Shown: one piece after another, positions 31,211-40,029 of the stretch | How the letters are laid out: each line of letters starts with the position of its first letter | Numbering within the stretch: the first letter of the stretch is position 1 | NCBI GenBank assembly: GCA_963786945.1 | Contig: CAWBAO010000004.1 | Coordinates: forward strand, 558,001 to 622,000 | DNA from: JADKCZ01 sp963786945 | GTDB lineage: Bacteria > Myxococcota > Myxococcia > Myxococcales > Anaeromyxobacteraceae | DNA: 64,000 nucleotides | Reading direction: 5' to 3' | Made by a program: the position numbers and the translations under genes | Notes under the pieces: model-generated | What the model was told of the DNA's origin: nothing | The model's input: only the letters and a program-made list of their open reading frames with translations | The model's database searches: none

Positions 31211-32640
31211 GGCGTCCCCTCCCCGTGGGCGGCGCGGCCGGCGGCGTGCCCGTCGAGGTGGTCGAGCTCGCGGCGCAGCTCCTTGACCTCGGCGATGGGG
31301 ACCACCGGCAGGAAGCGGAGGAAGAGCAGGAAGAGCACGCCGAAGGTGCACATCGAGCCGAAGAGCAGGCCCCAGTCGACCCAGGTGGGCGTGTACATGG
31401 CCCAGCTGGAGGGGATGAAGTCGCGGTGCAGCGAGAGCGCGATGATGACGAAGCGCTCCGCCCACATGCCGATGTTCACCAGGACGGAGACCACGAAGAG
31501 CACCGCCAGGTTGCGGCGCATCGAGGGGAACCAGAAGATCTGGGGCGCCAGCACGTTGCAGAAGAGCTGCACGTACCAGATGGGGGCGTAGGGGCCGGTC
31601 CAGCGGTTGAGGAAGGCGAAGGCCTCGTACTTGTTGCCGCCGTACCAGGCCATGAAGTGCTCCATGGCGTAGCCGTAGGTGACCATCAGCCCCGTGGCCA
31701 GGATCACCTTGGCCATGTTGTCGAGGTGCTTCATGGTGATGACGTGCTCGATCCCCAGGATCTTCCGGGCCGGGATCATCAGCGTCACCACCATGGCGAA
31801 GCCGGAGAAGATGGCGCCGGCCACGAAGTAGGGCGGGAAGATGGTGGTGTGCCAGCCGGGCAGCTGCGAGATGGCGAAGTCGAAGCTGACGATGGTGTGG
31901 ACCGAGACCACCAGCGGCGTGCCCAGGCCGGCCATGAGCAGGTAGCCGATCCGGTAGTGCTGCCAGTGGCGGGCCGAGCCCCGCCAGCCGAAGGCGAAGA
32001 GGCCGTAGAGGATCCGCTTCAGCCGGGTGGGCGCGGTGTCGCGCAGGGTGGCGAGATCCGGGATCAGCCCCATGAACCAGAAGAGGAAGGAGACGGTGGC
32101 GTAGGTGGAGATGGCGAAGACGTCCCACGGCAGCGCGCTCTTGAAGTTGGGCCAGAGCCCGGTGGTGGCCGGGTACGGCATCAGCCACCAGAAGAACCAG
32201 GGACGGCCGAGGTGGATGATGGGGTAGACGCCGGCCATGGCCACCGCGAAGAGCGTCATGGCCTCGGCGAAGCGGTTGATGGAGGTGCGCCACTTCTGCT
32301 GGAAGAGGAGCAGGATGGCGCTGATCAGGGTGCCGGCGTGGCCGATGCCGATCCACCAGACGAAGGTGGTGATGTCGAAGGCCCAGGCCACCGGGATGTT
32401 GTTGCCCCAGGCGCCGATGCCCACCACCAGGGTGGTGGCGAGCGAGAGCAGCCAGAAGGCCATCCCCAGCCCCAGCGCGGTGAACAGCATCTTCCAGCCC
32501 CGGGTGGTGGGGGCGTAGAGCGGCCCGACCAGCCCCTCGGTGAGGGCGCGATCGTCGGGGCGGCCGACCAGGACCGCGACGGGCTCGAGCGGGTCGACGG
32601 CAGGGGCGCTGGCGGTCGCGGTCGCGGGCTTCGAGCTCAT
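31207..32640 (-). CDS. actC: Alternative complex III NrfD-type membrane subunit ActC
   Basis: A 477-residue integral membrane protein with about ten helices. VWWIGIGHAGTLISAILLL, WPNFKSALPWDVFAISTY and SVHTIVSFDFAISQLPGWH are typical of the ActC/NrfD family and line the quinol site. It would oxidise menaquinol and pass electrons to the Fe-S clusters of ActB. ATGA overlap with actB, GTGA overlap with actD. Confidence 0.95.
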   Translation of the reverse strand: MSSKPATATASAPAVDPLEPVAVLVGRPDDRALTEGLVGPLYAPTTRGWKMLFTALGLGMAFWLLSLATTLVVGIGAWGNNIPVAWAFDITTFVWWIGIGHAGTLISAILLLFQQKWRTSINRFAEAMTLFAVAMAGVYPIIHLGRPWFFWWLMPYPATTGLWPNFKSALPWDVFAISTYATVSFLFWFMGLIPDLATLRDTAPTRLKRILYGLFAFGWRGSARHWQHYRIGYLLMAGLGTPLVVSVHTIVSFDFAISQLPGWHTTIFPPYFVAGAIFSGFAMVVTLMIPARKILGIEHVITMKHLDNMAKVILATGLMVTYGYAMEHFMAWYGGNKYEAFAFLNRWTGPYAPIWYVQLFCNVLAPQIFWFPSMRRNLAVLFVVSVLVNIGMWAERFVIIALSLHRDFIPSSWAMYTPTWVDWGLLFGSMCTFGVLFLLFLRFLPVVPIAEVKELRRELDHLDGHAAGRAAHGEGTP

Positions 32641-35636
32641 TCGAGCTCCGGGTTGGGGTTCTTGAGCCGGGCCAGGTAGGCGGTGCGCGGGCGGGTGCCC
32701 AGCTCGTGGAGCAGGTCGTAGCGCCGCTCGCCCTGCTGGAGCCGCGCCACCCGGGAGGCCGGGTCGGCCAGGTTGCCGAAGACGATGGCCTGGGCCGGGC
32801 AGGCCTGCTGGCAGGCCGACACCACGGCGTCGCCGCCGATCTTCACGCCGGCGACGCGGGCGTCGATCCGGGCGTGCTCGATGCGGTGGACGCAGTAGCT
32901 GCACTTCTCCATCACCCCGGTGGCCCGGACCGTGACGTCGGGGTTCTGCAGCATCTTGAGCTGCGGCGCGACCGCCTTGTGGTAGTCGAGGTAGTTGAAG
33001 CGCCGCACCTTGTAGGCGCAGTTGTTGGAGCAGTAGCGGGTGCCGACGCACCGGTTGTAGACCATCTCGTTCAGCCCCTCGTCGGAGTGGACGGTGGCGT
33101 TGACCGGGCAGACGTACTCGCAGGGCGCCTGCTCGCAGTGGACGCAGGCCAGCGGCTGGGAGACGGTCTGGGGGTCGGCCGCGGAGCCCTGGTAGTAGCG
33201 ATCGACCCGCAGCCAGTGCATCTCGCGGCTGACGAGCACCTGCTCCTTGCCCACCACCGGGATGTTGTTCTCGGCCTGGCAGGCCAGCGTGCAGGCGCCG
33301 CAGCCGATGCACTTGCTGAGGTCGATGGCCATGCCCCAGCGGTACTCCTCCTTGCCGTAGTCGACGAGGGGCAGCAGCGACGGCTGCGGGCCGCGCTGCT
33401 CCTCCAGCTCGTGGACCGCGGCCGGGAGCTCGGCCAGGTCGTAGGAGAGCGCGATGGCGCGCCCCTCCATGGAGAAGTGCTCCTGGGTCTGGGCCAGCGC
33501 GTGCTGCGTGCCGGTGGCCTTGAGCTCGAGGCCCACGTCGATCCAGGGCGCGGCGGCGGCCCGCAGCGGCGTAGGCGTTGAAGCCGACGCCGGCGCCGGC
33601 CGGGCCGACCACGCTGCGCCCGTAGCCGAGCGGCAGCGTGACCGCGTCGTCGGCGTGGCCCGGCTGGACCAGCACCGGCGCGGCCAGGCTGCGGCCACGC
33701 AGGGTGAGCGTCACCACGCTCCCGGTCTTCAGCCCCAGCCGGGCGGCGGTGGCCGGCGAGAGGCTGGCGGCGTTGTCCCAGGTGAGCTTGGTGACCGGGT
33801 GGGGCAGCTCCTGGAGCCAGGCGTTCTCGGCGTAGCGGCCGTCGAGCACCTTGTCGTCGGGAGCGAAGACGGCCTCCAGCCCGGGGCGCGGCGGCGGGGC
33901 CGCCTGGAGCGCCTCGGCCACGCGGGCGGTGCTCACCGCGGCCCGGACCGGCGGGGCGGGCGCCGCGGCCGGGCCGGTCACCAGGCCGGTCGCCAGCCAC
34001 TCGCTCCAGGCGCGGTCGAAGCCGGCGTCGGAGACGCCGGACAGCCGGCGCCGGCCCCGCCGGCGCGCGCCCTCCAGGCCTCGCGCACCAGCCGGTGGGC
34101 GCCGAGGTGGCCCTGGTCGAGGAAGGCGGCCAGCAGGTCGAGCTCGGTGACGCACTCCACCAGCGGCGAGAGCAGGGGCTGGACGATCGAGGCGGTGCCG
34201 TCGCGGCCGCGCAGGTCCCCCCAGCGCTCCAGCGGGTGGGCCGCGGCCACCACCGTCCCGGCGGCCCGCGCCGTCTCGTCGTCGCGCATGGCCAGGTAGA
34301 TGACGTTGGGGACCTTGCGCAGCAGCGCGGCCAGGTCGACGTCGGCGGGCGCGGTGTAGACCGGGTTCCAGGCGGTGACCACCAGGGTGTCGACCTGGCC
34401 GGCCCGGAGCTCGCCGGCCAGCACCTCCAGCCGGTCGGGCCCGCTGGCCGGGTCGAGCAGGACCGGCTCGCGGTAGGCCACGGTGGCGCCGGCGTTGCCG
34501 AGCGCCTCGTTGAGGGCCGCGGCCAGGGCGTGGACCGCCGCCGGCTGGCGCCGTCCGGCCAGCACGGCGCCGCGGCCGCGCGACCTGGCGAGGTCGGCCG
34601 CCACCGCCGCCGCCTGCCGGTTCCGGTCGCCGGGGAGCGGCGCGCCCAGCGACGCCAGCTGGGAGAGGCCGTGGTGGGTCGCCAGCGCGGCGGCCACGGC
34701 GCGGCCGAAGCCGAGCACCTCGGAGGCGCGCATGCGGAGGCGGTGGTCGGCGGCACCCCCGGTCACGGTGAAGCTGGCCTCGGCCACGTAGAGCCGGTTC
34801 ATGCCGGAGGGCTGGCCACGGCGGCTGGCGAAGTCCCGCGCCTGGCGCAGGTGGTCCCCTTCGGTGGCGAGGAAGTCGGCGTCGAGCGAGAGGATGACGT
34901 CGGCGCCGGCCAGGCGGTGCTCGGGATCGAGGGGGCGGCCGAAGGCCAGCGCCGTCCCCTGGCGCGCGGCGTCGTCGGCCACCGGGCCCCAGCTGTCGAT
35001 GCGGGCCCGGGGGAAGCGGGCCAGCAGCCGGGCGCGCAGGTCGGCCTGGGTCGGCGAGCTGGTGGGCTCGGCCAGCACCCGGAGCCGGGCGCCGCCGTCC
35101 CTGGCGAGCACGCCGGCCAGCGTCGAGAGCTCGGCGAGCCAGGCGCTCCACGCCACCGGCTGGCCGTGGCGGACCACGCCGGCCAGCCGGTGCGGGTCGT
35201 AGAGATCGAGGATGGTGGCCAGCTCGTGGAGGCCGGCGCCGCCGAGGCTGGCCGGGTGATCCGGGTTGCCCTCCATCTTGGTGGGGCGCCCCTCGTGGCT
35301 CTCGACCACCACGCCCACGCCATACCCGCCGCGGGAGACGGCCGAGGCGTAGTGGGCGGCGACGCTCGGGGTCACGCCGGCCGGGCGCTTGACGTAGGAG
35401 ACCACCTTCTCGCGCGGCGGCTTGCAGGCCGAGAGGCCGGCCAGCGCCGTCGAGGCGCCCAGGATCTGCAGGAAGGAGCGGCGCGAGAAGCCCTCGGGCG
35501 CCGGCTGCTCGCCGTCGGGGTAGACGCCGGCCCCCGGATCCACGGTGCCGTCCCGCTCGGCCAGGCTGCGCCAGCGCGTGGCCGGCTTCCCGCCGGCGGG
35601 GGTCTGTCCGAAGATGGGGAGGCCTAGCGATGGCAT
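32637..35636 (-). CDS. actB: Alternative complex III Fe-S subunit ActB (two compensating frameshifts as assembled)
   Basis: About 999 residues when the frame is followed through two changes. The N-terminus has a twin-arginine signal (FSRRSFLQILGASTALAG), then a molybdopterin-oxidoreductase-like domain without cofactor (EGRPTKMEGNPDHPASLGG, DFLATEGDHLRQARDF). The C-terminal ferredoxin-like domain has CIGCGACTLACQAENN, CVHCEQAPCEYVCP, CVGTRYCSNNCAYKVRRFNY and CSYCVHRI for several clusters. Between about 34050 and 33570 the code is in another frame (LSGVSDAGFDRAW to GVGFNAY), and the outer frame meets a stop at 33978. An extra C near 33570 explains the second change. It transfers electrons from quinol to heme. 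Confidence 0.92.
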
Positions 35637-36274
35637 GTCGTGCAGCTCACTCTCGCGTGGACGTCGTACTGCTTCGCCAGCCTGGCCCCGACCTCGGCCT
35701 GGTCCGGCGGCGGCTGCCAGGCCATGTTGGTGACCTGGTCCAGCGGTCGCAGGCGCGGCACCGGGTTGCGGTGGCACTCCAGGCACCAGCCCATGTTGAG
35801 CGGCTGGGCCTGCTCGACGACCGCCATCTGGTCGACGCGCCCGTGGCAGTCGGCGCAGCCGATCCCCTTGTTCACGTGGATGGCGTGGTTGAAGTAGACG
35901 AAGTCGGGGAGCTTGTGGACCCGGGTCCAGGGGATGGCGGTGCCGGTGAACCAGCTGGCCCGGACCGCGTCGAGCAGCGGGCTCTTGTTCCAGACCTGCG
36001 AGTGGCAGGCCAGGCAGGTCTCGGTGGGGGGGATGCCGGCGCTGGGCGCCTTCTCGACCGTGGTGTGGCAGTAGCGGCAGTCGATGAGGTCGTCCTGGAC
36101 GTGGTGGCGGTGATCGAACATCACCGGCTGCACGATCTGCTCGTGCTGGCTGACGCCGTAGGGCGTTCGCACGTAGAGCAGGAAGCCACCGATGGTCGCG
36201 ACCGCGCCCCCGGCCAGCAGTCCCAGGACCAGCTTGAGGAGGGCGTCGGATCTCGGGGAGAAGAGTGCGCTCAT
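35624..36274 (-). CDS. actA: Alternative complex III pentaheme cytochrome c subunit ActA
   Basis: A 216-residue protein anchored by one N-terminal helix (about residues 14-34). Five CxxCH sites are visible: CRYCH, CLACH, CADCH, CLECH and CTTCH, matching a five-heme ActA. FNHAIHVNKGIGCADCHG is a standard motif of this family. It is the first gene of the operon and overlaps actB by 13 bases. It wires the quinol module to ActE. Confidence 0.95.
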   Translation of the reverse strand: MSALFSPRSDALLKLVLGLLAGGAVATIGGFLLYVRTPYGVSQHEQIVQPVMFDHRHHVQDDLIDCRYCHTTVEKAPSAGIPPTETCLACHSQVWNKSPLLDAVRASWFTGTAIPWTRVHKLPDFVYFNHAIHVNKGIGCADCHGRVDQMAVVEQAQPLNMGWCLECHRNPVPRLRPLDQVTNMAWQPPPDQAEVGARLAKQYDVHARVSCTTCHR

Positions 36275-36342
36275 GTGGCGTCGCCGGCCGTCGACATCCC
36301 GCCGCCTCGGCGCGCGTCTCGGGGCCCGCTTCGGGCTGTAAA

Positions 36343-36356
36343 TTGATCTAGGTCAA
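36343..36356. promoter_or_regulatory. FNR/CRP-family-type palindrome upstream of actA
   Basis: TTGATCTAGGTCAA matches the FNR consensus TTGAT-N4-ATCAA with one mismatch. It is about 75 bases before the actA ATG, in an otherwise featureless 136-base gap with local AT enrichment. Oxygen or redox control of the respiratory operon would fit. I do not see a convincing -10 element next to it. Confidence 0.55.
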
Positions 36357-36410
36357 ATCATAGCGAAAGGTCCCGAAAGGGTACAGGCGCAAGATATTCC
36401 CGCCCGAGCG

Positions 36411-37106
36411 CTACCCGGGGGTGCGTTCCATCGACCACCGCCCCCGCCGCGTCGGGGCCTCGAGGGCCGCCTCCAGCGCGGCCAGGAACCGCTCCCGCGA
36501 CCAGTCCTCGGCCCCGAAGCGCGCCAGGTGCTCGGTGCGGACCTGGCAATCGATGAGCCGCACCCCGGCCGCCGCCAGCCACGCCACGCTCTCCACGAAG
36601 GCGAGCTTGGACGCGTCGGGCCGCACCGCGAACATCGACTCGCCGAAGAAGGCGGCGCCCAGCGACACGCCGTAGAGCCCGCCCACCAGCGCCTCGCCCT
36701 CCCAGGCCTCGAACGAGTGGGCGAAGCCGATGGCGTGGAGCTGGCCGTAGGCGGCGACCATCTCCGGCGTGATCCACGTGCCTTCCTGGTCCGGCCGGTC
36801 GACCTCGGCGCAGGCGCGGATGACCCGGTCGAAGGCGGTGTCGGCGCTGATCCGGTAGGGGCGTCGCCTCCGGGTTCGGGCCAGGGATCGCGGGACGTGG
36901 AGCCTGGCGGGATCGAGCACCAGGCGTGGATCCGGGGACCACCAGAGGATGGGGGAGCCGGGCCCGTACCAGGGGAAGATGCCGGCGGCGTAGGCGGCGA
37001 GCAGCCGCTCGGGGGCCAGGTCCCCGCCCACCGCCAGCAGCCCGTCCGGCTCGGCCCGGCGCGGGTCCGGGAAGGCCACCTCGCGCGGGAGCCGGAAGAC
37101 CGTCAC
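36411..37106 (-). CDS. aat: Leucyl/phenylalanyl-tRNA--protein transferase
   Basis: A 231-residue Aat of normal length. Motifs are LLAYAAGIFPWY-like LLAAYAAGIFPWYGPGSPIL, WWSPDPRLVL, GTWITPEMVAAYGQLH, AHSFEAWEGEALVGGLYGVS and FFGESMF, ending with VRLIDCQVRTEHLARFGAE. It adds Leu or Phe to the N-terminus of proteins with basic ends, marking them for ClpAP degradation. It lies on the same strand as, and 136 bases upstream of, the act operon. Confidence 0.96.
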   Translation of the reverse strand: MTVFRLPREVAFPDPRRAEPDGLLAVGGDLAPERLLAAYAAGIFPWYGPGSPILWWSPDPRLVLDPARLHVPRSLARTRRRRPYRISADTAFDRVIRACAEVDRPDQEGTWITPEMVAAYGQLHAIGFAHSFEAWEGEALVGGLYGVSLGAAFFGESMFAVRPDASKLAFVESVAWLAAAGVRLIDCQVRTEHLARFGAEDWSRERFLAALEAALEAPTRRGRWSMERTPG

Positions 37107-37144
37107 CGCCGCAGTCTATTCGACCGCGGCGGGGCGGGGTGAGG

Positions 37145-37324
37145 CTACCCGCGGGGCGAGACCGTGGCCGACGGCCCCTGCTGCTGAGCCAGCGCCTGCG
37201 GGCCGGCCTGCTGCGGCCGGACCGAGGCGACCTGCTCCGGCGCCGGCGAGGGCGGGGTGGCGATGCTGGCGAGGAAGGCGAACTCGAAGGCGGCGACGGC
37301 GGCGGCGAGGATGAGGGGCTTCAT
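37145..37324 (-). CDS. 59-residue probable secreted or membrane peptide
   Basis: A small gene with an ideal ribosome site, AGGAGG, 6 bases before its ATG at 37324. The product begins KPLILAAAVAAFEFAFLASI, a signal peptide or single membrane helix, and ends in a Pro/Gln/Ala-rich tail with PQQAGPQALAQQQG. It sits 38 bases upstream of aat and 84 bases after DUF3501. No family recognised. The strong ribosome site and the clean hydrophobic N-terminus are the evidence that it is real. Confidence 0.65.
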   Translation of the reverse strand: MKPLILAAAVAAFEFAFLASIATPPSPAPEQVASVRPQQAGPQALAQQQGPSATVSPRG

Positions 37325-37385
37325 GACGACCTCCTGATGTCCGGCACTACGGACATCGGGCGCGCCTATTTCCGCCCCGGCCGCC

Positions 37386-37401
37386 GGCCCCTTCCGGGGC
37401 C
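37386..37401 (-). terminator. Hairpin after the DUF3501 gene
   Basis: GGCCCC-TTCC-GGGGCC forms a perfect 6-bp stem, 8 bases past the DUF3501 stop. No T-run follows, so it is a weak candidate for ending the Fe-S protein/DUF3501 transcript. Confidence 0.4.
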
Positions 37402-37408
37402 CTGGGCC

Positions 37409-37969
37409 TCAGCCGGGCAGGGCCAGGTCCTCGCGGAGGGCGCTGCGCTGCGCCTCGGTCAGGACGGTCTCGGCGGTGAAGGCCGGCAGGTCCGACCCGA
37501 AGGCGACCGGCACGGCGCCGCGCACGTCGAACTTGAGGTACTGCACCGAGGAGAGGCGATCGTCCCCCACCTGCCGCGGGTCGTAGCTCGGCCGGACCCG
37601 CGTCCCGTCCTCGAGCCGGGCGTAGAGGCACGGCATCAGCCCCAGCCACTCGCGCAGCTTCCGGTCCCGCTCGGCCGGATCGGTGAGCTCGATGAGCAGC
37701 ACCGCCCCGAGCTGGCCCGGCCCGCCCAGCACCTCGTTGTAGGTCTCCAGCTCGTGCAGGATCTCCGGCTCGCCCGTCATCTTCTCGGCGCGGACCATCT
37801 CCTGCACCTGGTAGCGGATGGTGGCGGTGTTCTCGATGAGGAAGGTCAGCACCCCGCCGACGGTGACCCGCCGCCTCTCCTTGGCCTCGATGATGGCCGG
37901 CCGGATCTGGGCCCGCGACCGCTCGTAGGCCTCCAGCGGCATGATCTCCTCGCGTCGGACCGGCCTCAT
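37409..37969 (-). CDS. DUF3501 family protein
   Basis: A 186-residue protein. It has YERSRAQIRPAIIEAKERRR, VGGVLTFLIENTATIRYQVQEM and HELETYNEVLGGPGQLGAVL, the family's usual N-terminal half; the C-terminal half is strand-rich (VQYLKFDVRGAVPVAFGSD). The ATG at 37969 overlaps the upstream Fe-S gene as ATGA. DUF3501 is often found after a GlpC-like Fe-S protein and a rubrerythrin, a set linked to oxidative stress by context only. Its activity is unknown. Confidence 0.87.
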   Translation of the reverse strand: MRPVRREEIMPLEAYERSRAQIRPAIIEAKERRRVTVGGVLTFLIENTATIRYQVQEMVRAEKMTGEPEILHELETYNEVLGGPGQLGAVLLIELTDPAERDRKLREWLGLMPCLYARLEDGTRVRPSYDPRQVGDDRLSSVQYLKFDVRGAVPVAFGSDLPAFTAETVLTEAQRSALREDLALPG

Positions 37970-39326
37970 CGTGCCCCTCCCTGGCCCGGCTCGAACCCCT
38001 CGCCCCGGTAGGCGCGGGCCAGCACCGTGACCGGGTGGAGCGGCTTCTTGCCGGCGTGCTGCTGGAACTGGATGGCCGCCAGCGGGCAGTCGCTGGCCCA
38101 GGTCTCGGCCGCGGCCGCGGCCATGCCGTCGAAGGCCTTCTTGCCGAGCCGCGCCGACGGCTCGAAGCCCTCCACCGTCATGGCGAACGTGCCGTCGTGG
38201 CCGCAGCACTCCATCACCGTGCCCGACACCGTGACCCCGGGGATCTTCCTCAGCAGGTCCCGCCCCTTGAAGCCGATGCCCTGGGCCCTGCAGGTGGCAG
38301 GGGGCGTGGTAGGCGATGCGCCCGCCCGGCGGGGTGCTCTTGAAGTCGGTGCTGAAGCGGGGCTCCTCGCGGATCGACCAGAGGAACTCGGAGACGTCCA
38401 TCACCGCCGGCGCCAGCCGCTCGGCCCGGCCCCGGTCCTCCCCCTCCAGCAGGTGGGGCCACTCGCGCCGCATCATCATCGAGCAGGTCGGGTTGATCAC
38501 CAGCACCTTGGCCCCGCGCTCCACGAAGGGGATCAGCAGGTCGAGGTCGTGGTGCGCCCACGCCCGCAGCGACTCCAGGTCCCCCTGCTCCCAGGCCGGC
38601 ATCCCGCAGCAGCGCAGCCCGCGCACCACCCGGACGTCGACCCCGTTCCGCTTCAGCACCTCGACGGCGTCGCGCCCCAGCTGCGGCTCGTTGTGCTGCA
38701 CGAAGCAGGTCTGGAACAGCACCGCCTCGCCGCCGGGCTCGGCCTGGACCAGCCCCTGCCCCTCGCGCCCAGGCGTCGAAGGTCTGGGCGGCGAACTCGG
38801 GCAGCAGCTTGTCGCGGTGGATCCCCGCGGCCTTCTCCATCAGGATCCGGAACGGCCGCACCCGGTTCATGACGTTGGCCATGCCGAGGCTGGCCCGCGC
38901 CAGCCGGGCGGCGCCGTCGGGATCGTTGAGCACCCGCATGCGCAGCGTCTTCCCCTGCCCGCGCCGCTTCACGCCGCGCCAGCGGTGGACCAGCTTGGGG
39001 AAGTCGAGCTGGAACTCGTGCTTGTCACGCGGCGTGTACGGGCACTGGACCTCGCAGAGCTTGCACTGGAAGCAGGCGTCCATCACCGCCTGCTCCTCCG
39101 CGGCGGTGATCTTGTGGACGTCGCCGTCGTGGCGCTCGTCGATGGCCTTGAACAGCAGCGGGAAGCTGTCGCAGTACTTGAAGCACATGCGGCAGCCGTG
39201 ACAGATCTCGAAGGCGCGGTGGACCTCGCCGGCCAGGGCCTCGGGCTGCCAGTAGACCGCGTCGGCCGGGTCGTAGGAGAGGCCGGCGGTGGGCTGGTAC
39301 GAGATGCGGCTCGATGGGTCGCTCAT
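37966..39326 (-). CDS. GlpC/GlcF-like Fe-S oxidoreductase (two frameshifts as assembled)
   Basis: About 453 residues after joining three frames. The N-terminal ferredoxin domain has CHGCRMCFKYCDSFP and CFQCKLCEVQCPYTP (two 4Fe-4S clusters). Two CCG domains follow: FQTCFVQHNEP with GLRCCGMPAWEQGD, and YHAPCHL with MECCGHDGTFAM. The first break is near 38764-38770 (two bases, GC, appear lost, joining AWAR to EGQGLVQ), the second at about 38289 (one extra T, restoring CHLRAQGIGFK). It probably moves electrons to a redox partner, perhaps rubrerythrin, whose gene is upstream. Both breaks leave every cysteine motif intact, so I think they are assembly errors. Confidence 0.85.
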
Positions 39327-39371
39327 GCGCGCAGTCTCCCGCGAGCCCGGTGCCATGGCCAGCGTCGAAGG

Positions 39372-39405
39372 GCCCGGCGCAGGCTCCCTTCCGGGTGCGC
39401 CGGGC
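39372..39405 (-). terminator. Hairpin after rubrerythrin copy 1
   Basis: GCCCGGCGCA and TGCGCCGGGC form a perfect 10-bp stem with a 14-base loop, about 40 bases after the rubrerythrin stop. A hairpin with almost the same stem (GCCCGGCGC) lies past copy 2, at 40519-40547, inside the end of the Fur-family gene. Confidence 0.5.
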
Positions 39406-39435
39406 TCCCTGCCGGGTCATGCCTCCGGGGCCGGC

Positions 39436-39863
39436 CCGGCGGCTAGCTGATGGTCTTCAGCATCTTGTCGAAGCGGCCGGCGTGCGACTTCTCCGCCTTG
39501 GCCAGCGTCTCGAACCAGTCGGCGATCTCCTTGAAGTTCTCGTCGCGCGCCGTCTTGGCCATGCCCGGGTACATGTCCGTGTACTCGTGGGTCTCCCCGG
39601 CGATCGAGGCCTTCAGGTTGGTGGCCGTGTCCCCCAGCGGCAGGCCGGTGGCCGGATCCCCGACCTCCTTGAGGAAGTCGAGGTGCCCGTGGGCGTGCCC
39701 GGTCTCCCCCTCCGCGGTCTCCCGGAAGTTGGAGGCGACCTCCGGGTACCCCTCCACGTCCGCGACCTTGGCGAAGTAGAGGTAGCGCCGGTTGGCCTGC
39801 GACTCGCCGGCGAAGGCGTCCTTCAGGTTCTGGTGCGTCTTGCTGCCCTTCAAGCTGGCCATG
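39436..39863. repeat. 428-bp direct repeat, copy A (rubrerythrin 1)
   Basis: Identical base for base to 40570-40997. It covers the whole rubrerythrin reading frame and stops at its ATG and a few bases past its stop; ribosome sites and promoters lie outside and differ. Confidence 0.95.
39443..39862 (-). CDS. Rubrerythrin family protein, copy 1
   Basis: A 139-residue ferritin-like protein. Diiron ligands are visible in FAGESQANRRYLYFAKVAD, FRETAEGETGHAHGHLDFL, SIAGETHEYTDMYPGMAKTA and EKSHAGRF. It has no C-terminal rubredoxin domain, so it needs an outside electron donor. It would remove hydrogen peroxide. The ATG has a GAGAGGA ribosome site. It precedes the GlpC-like and DUF3501 genes on the same strand and is divergent from a Fur-family regulator. 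The protein and gene are identical to copy 2. Confidence 0.94.
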   Translation of the reverse strand: MASLKGSKTHQNLKDAFAGESQANRRYLYFAKVADVEGYPEVASNFRETAEGETGHAHGHLDFLKEVGDPATGLPLGDTATNLKASIAGETHEYTDMYPGMAKTARDENFKEIADWFETLAKAEKSHAGRFDKMLKTIS

Positions 39864-39906
39864 GCCTGGTCCTCTCGTTGCGTGGGGGTGGGGTCTCTCT
39901 GGCGCT

Positions 39907-39934
39907 TGTCTACCGCCGCCAGCCTCGGCTGCAA
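39907..39934 (-). promoter_or_regulatory. Candidate promoter of rubrerythrin copy 1
   Basis: On the minus strand TTGCAG (39929-39934), a 16-base spacer and TAGACA (39907-39912) fit a housekeeping promoter, about 45 bases before the ATG. Confidence 0.4.
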
Positions 39935-39986
39935 TGGCTCGCTTGGGGCTGCGCCCCGGCGCGCGCCCCCGAGGCGTGGACCCAAG

Positions 39987-40020
39987 TGTCACTTGATTCC
40001 TAGTTGGGAGTCAGGCGACA
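39987..40020. promoter_or_regulatory. 34-bp palindrome, probable operator of the Fur-family regulator
   Basis: The sequence is TGTC-N3-TGATTCC-N6-GGAGTCA-N3-GACA, with one mismatch among 11 paired positions. It ends 9 bases before the regulator's ATG and lies between it and the divergent rubrerythrin gene. It overlaps the spacer of a possible regulator promoter (TTGATT, 18 bases, GACATT). The position suggests autoregulation. No copy is seen before rubrerythrin 2. Confidence 0.6.
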
Positions 40021-40029
40021 TTTCAACCG

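Noticed and set aside
33978..35786. A truncated actB as a true separate gene
   Set aside because: The reading continues with matching domain sequence in the next frame, and the C-terminal clusters lie downstream in the original frame.
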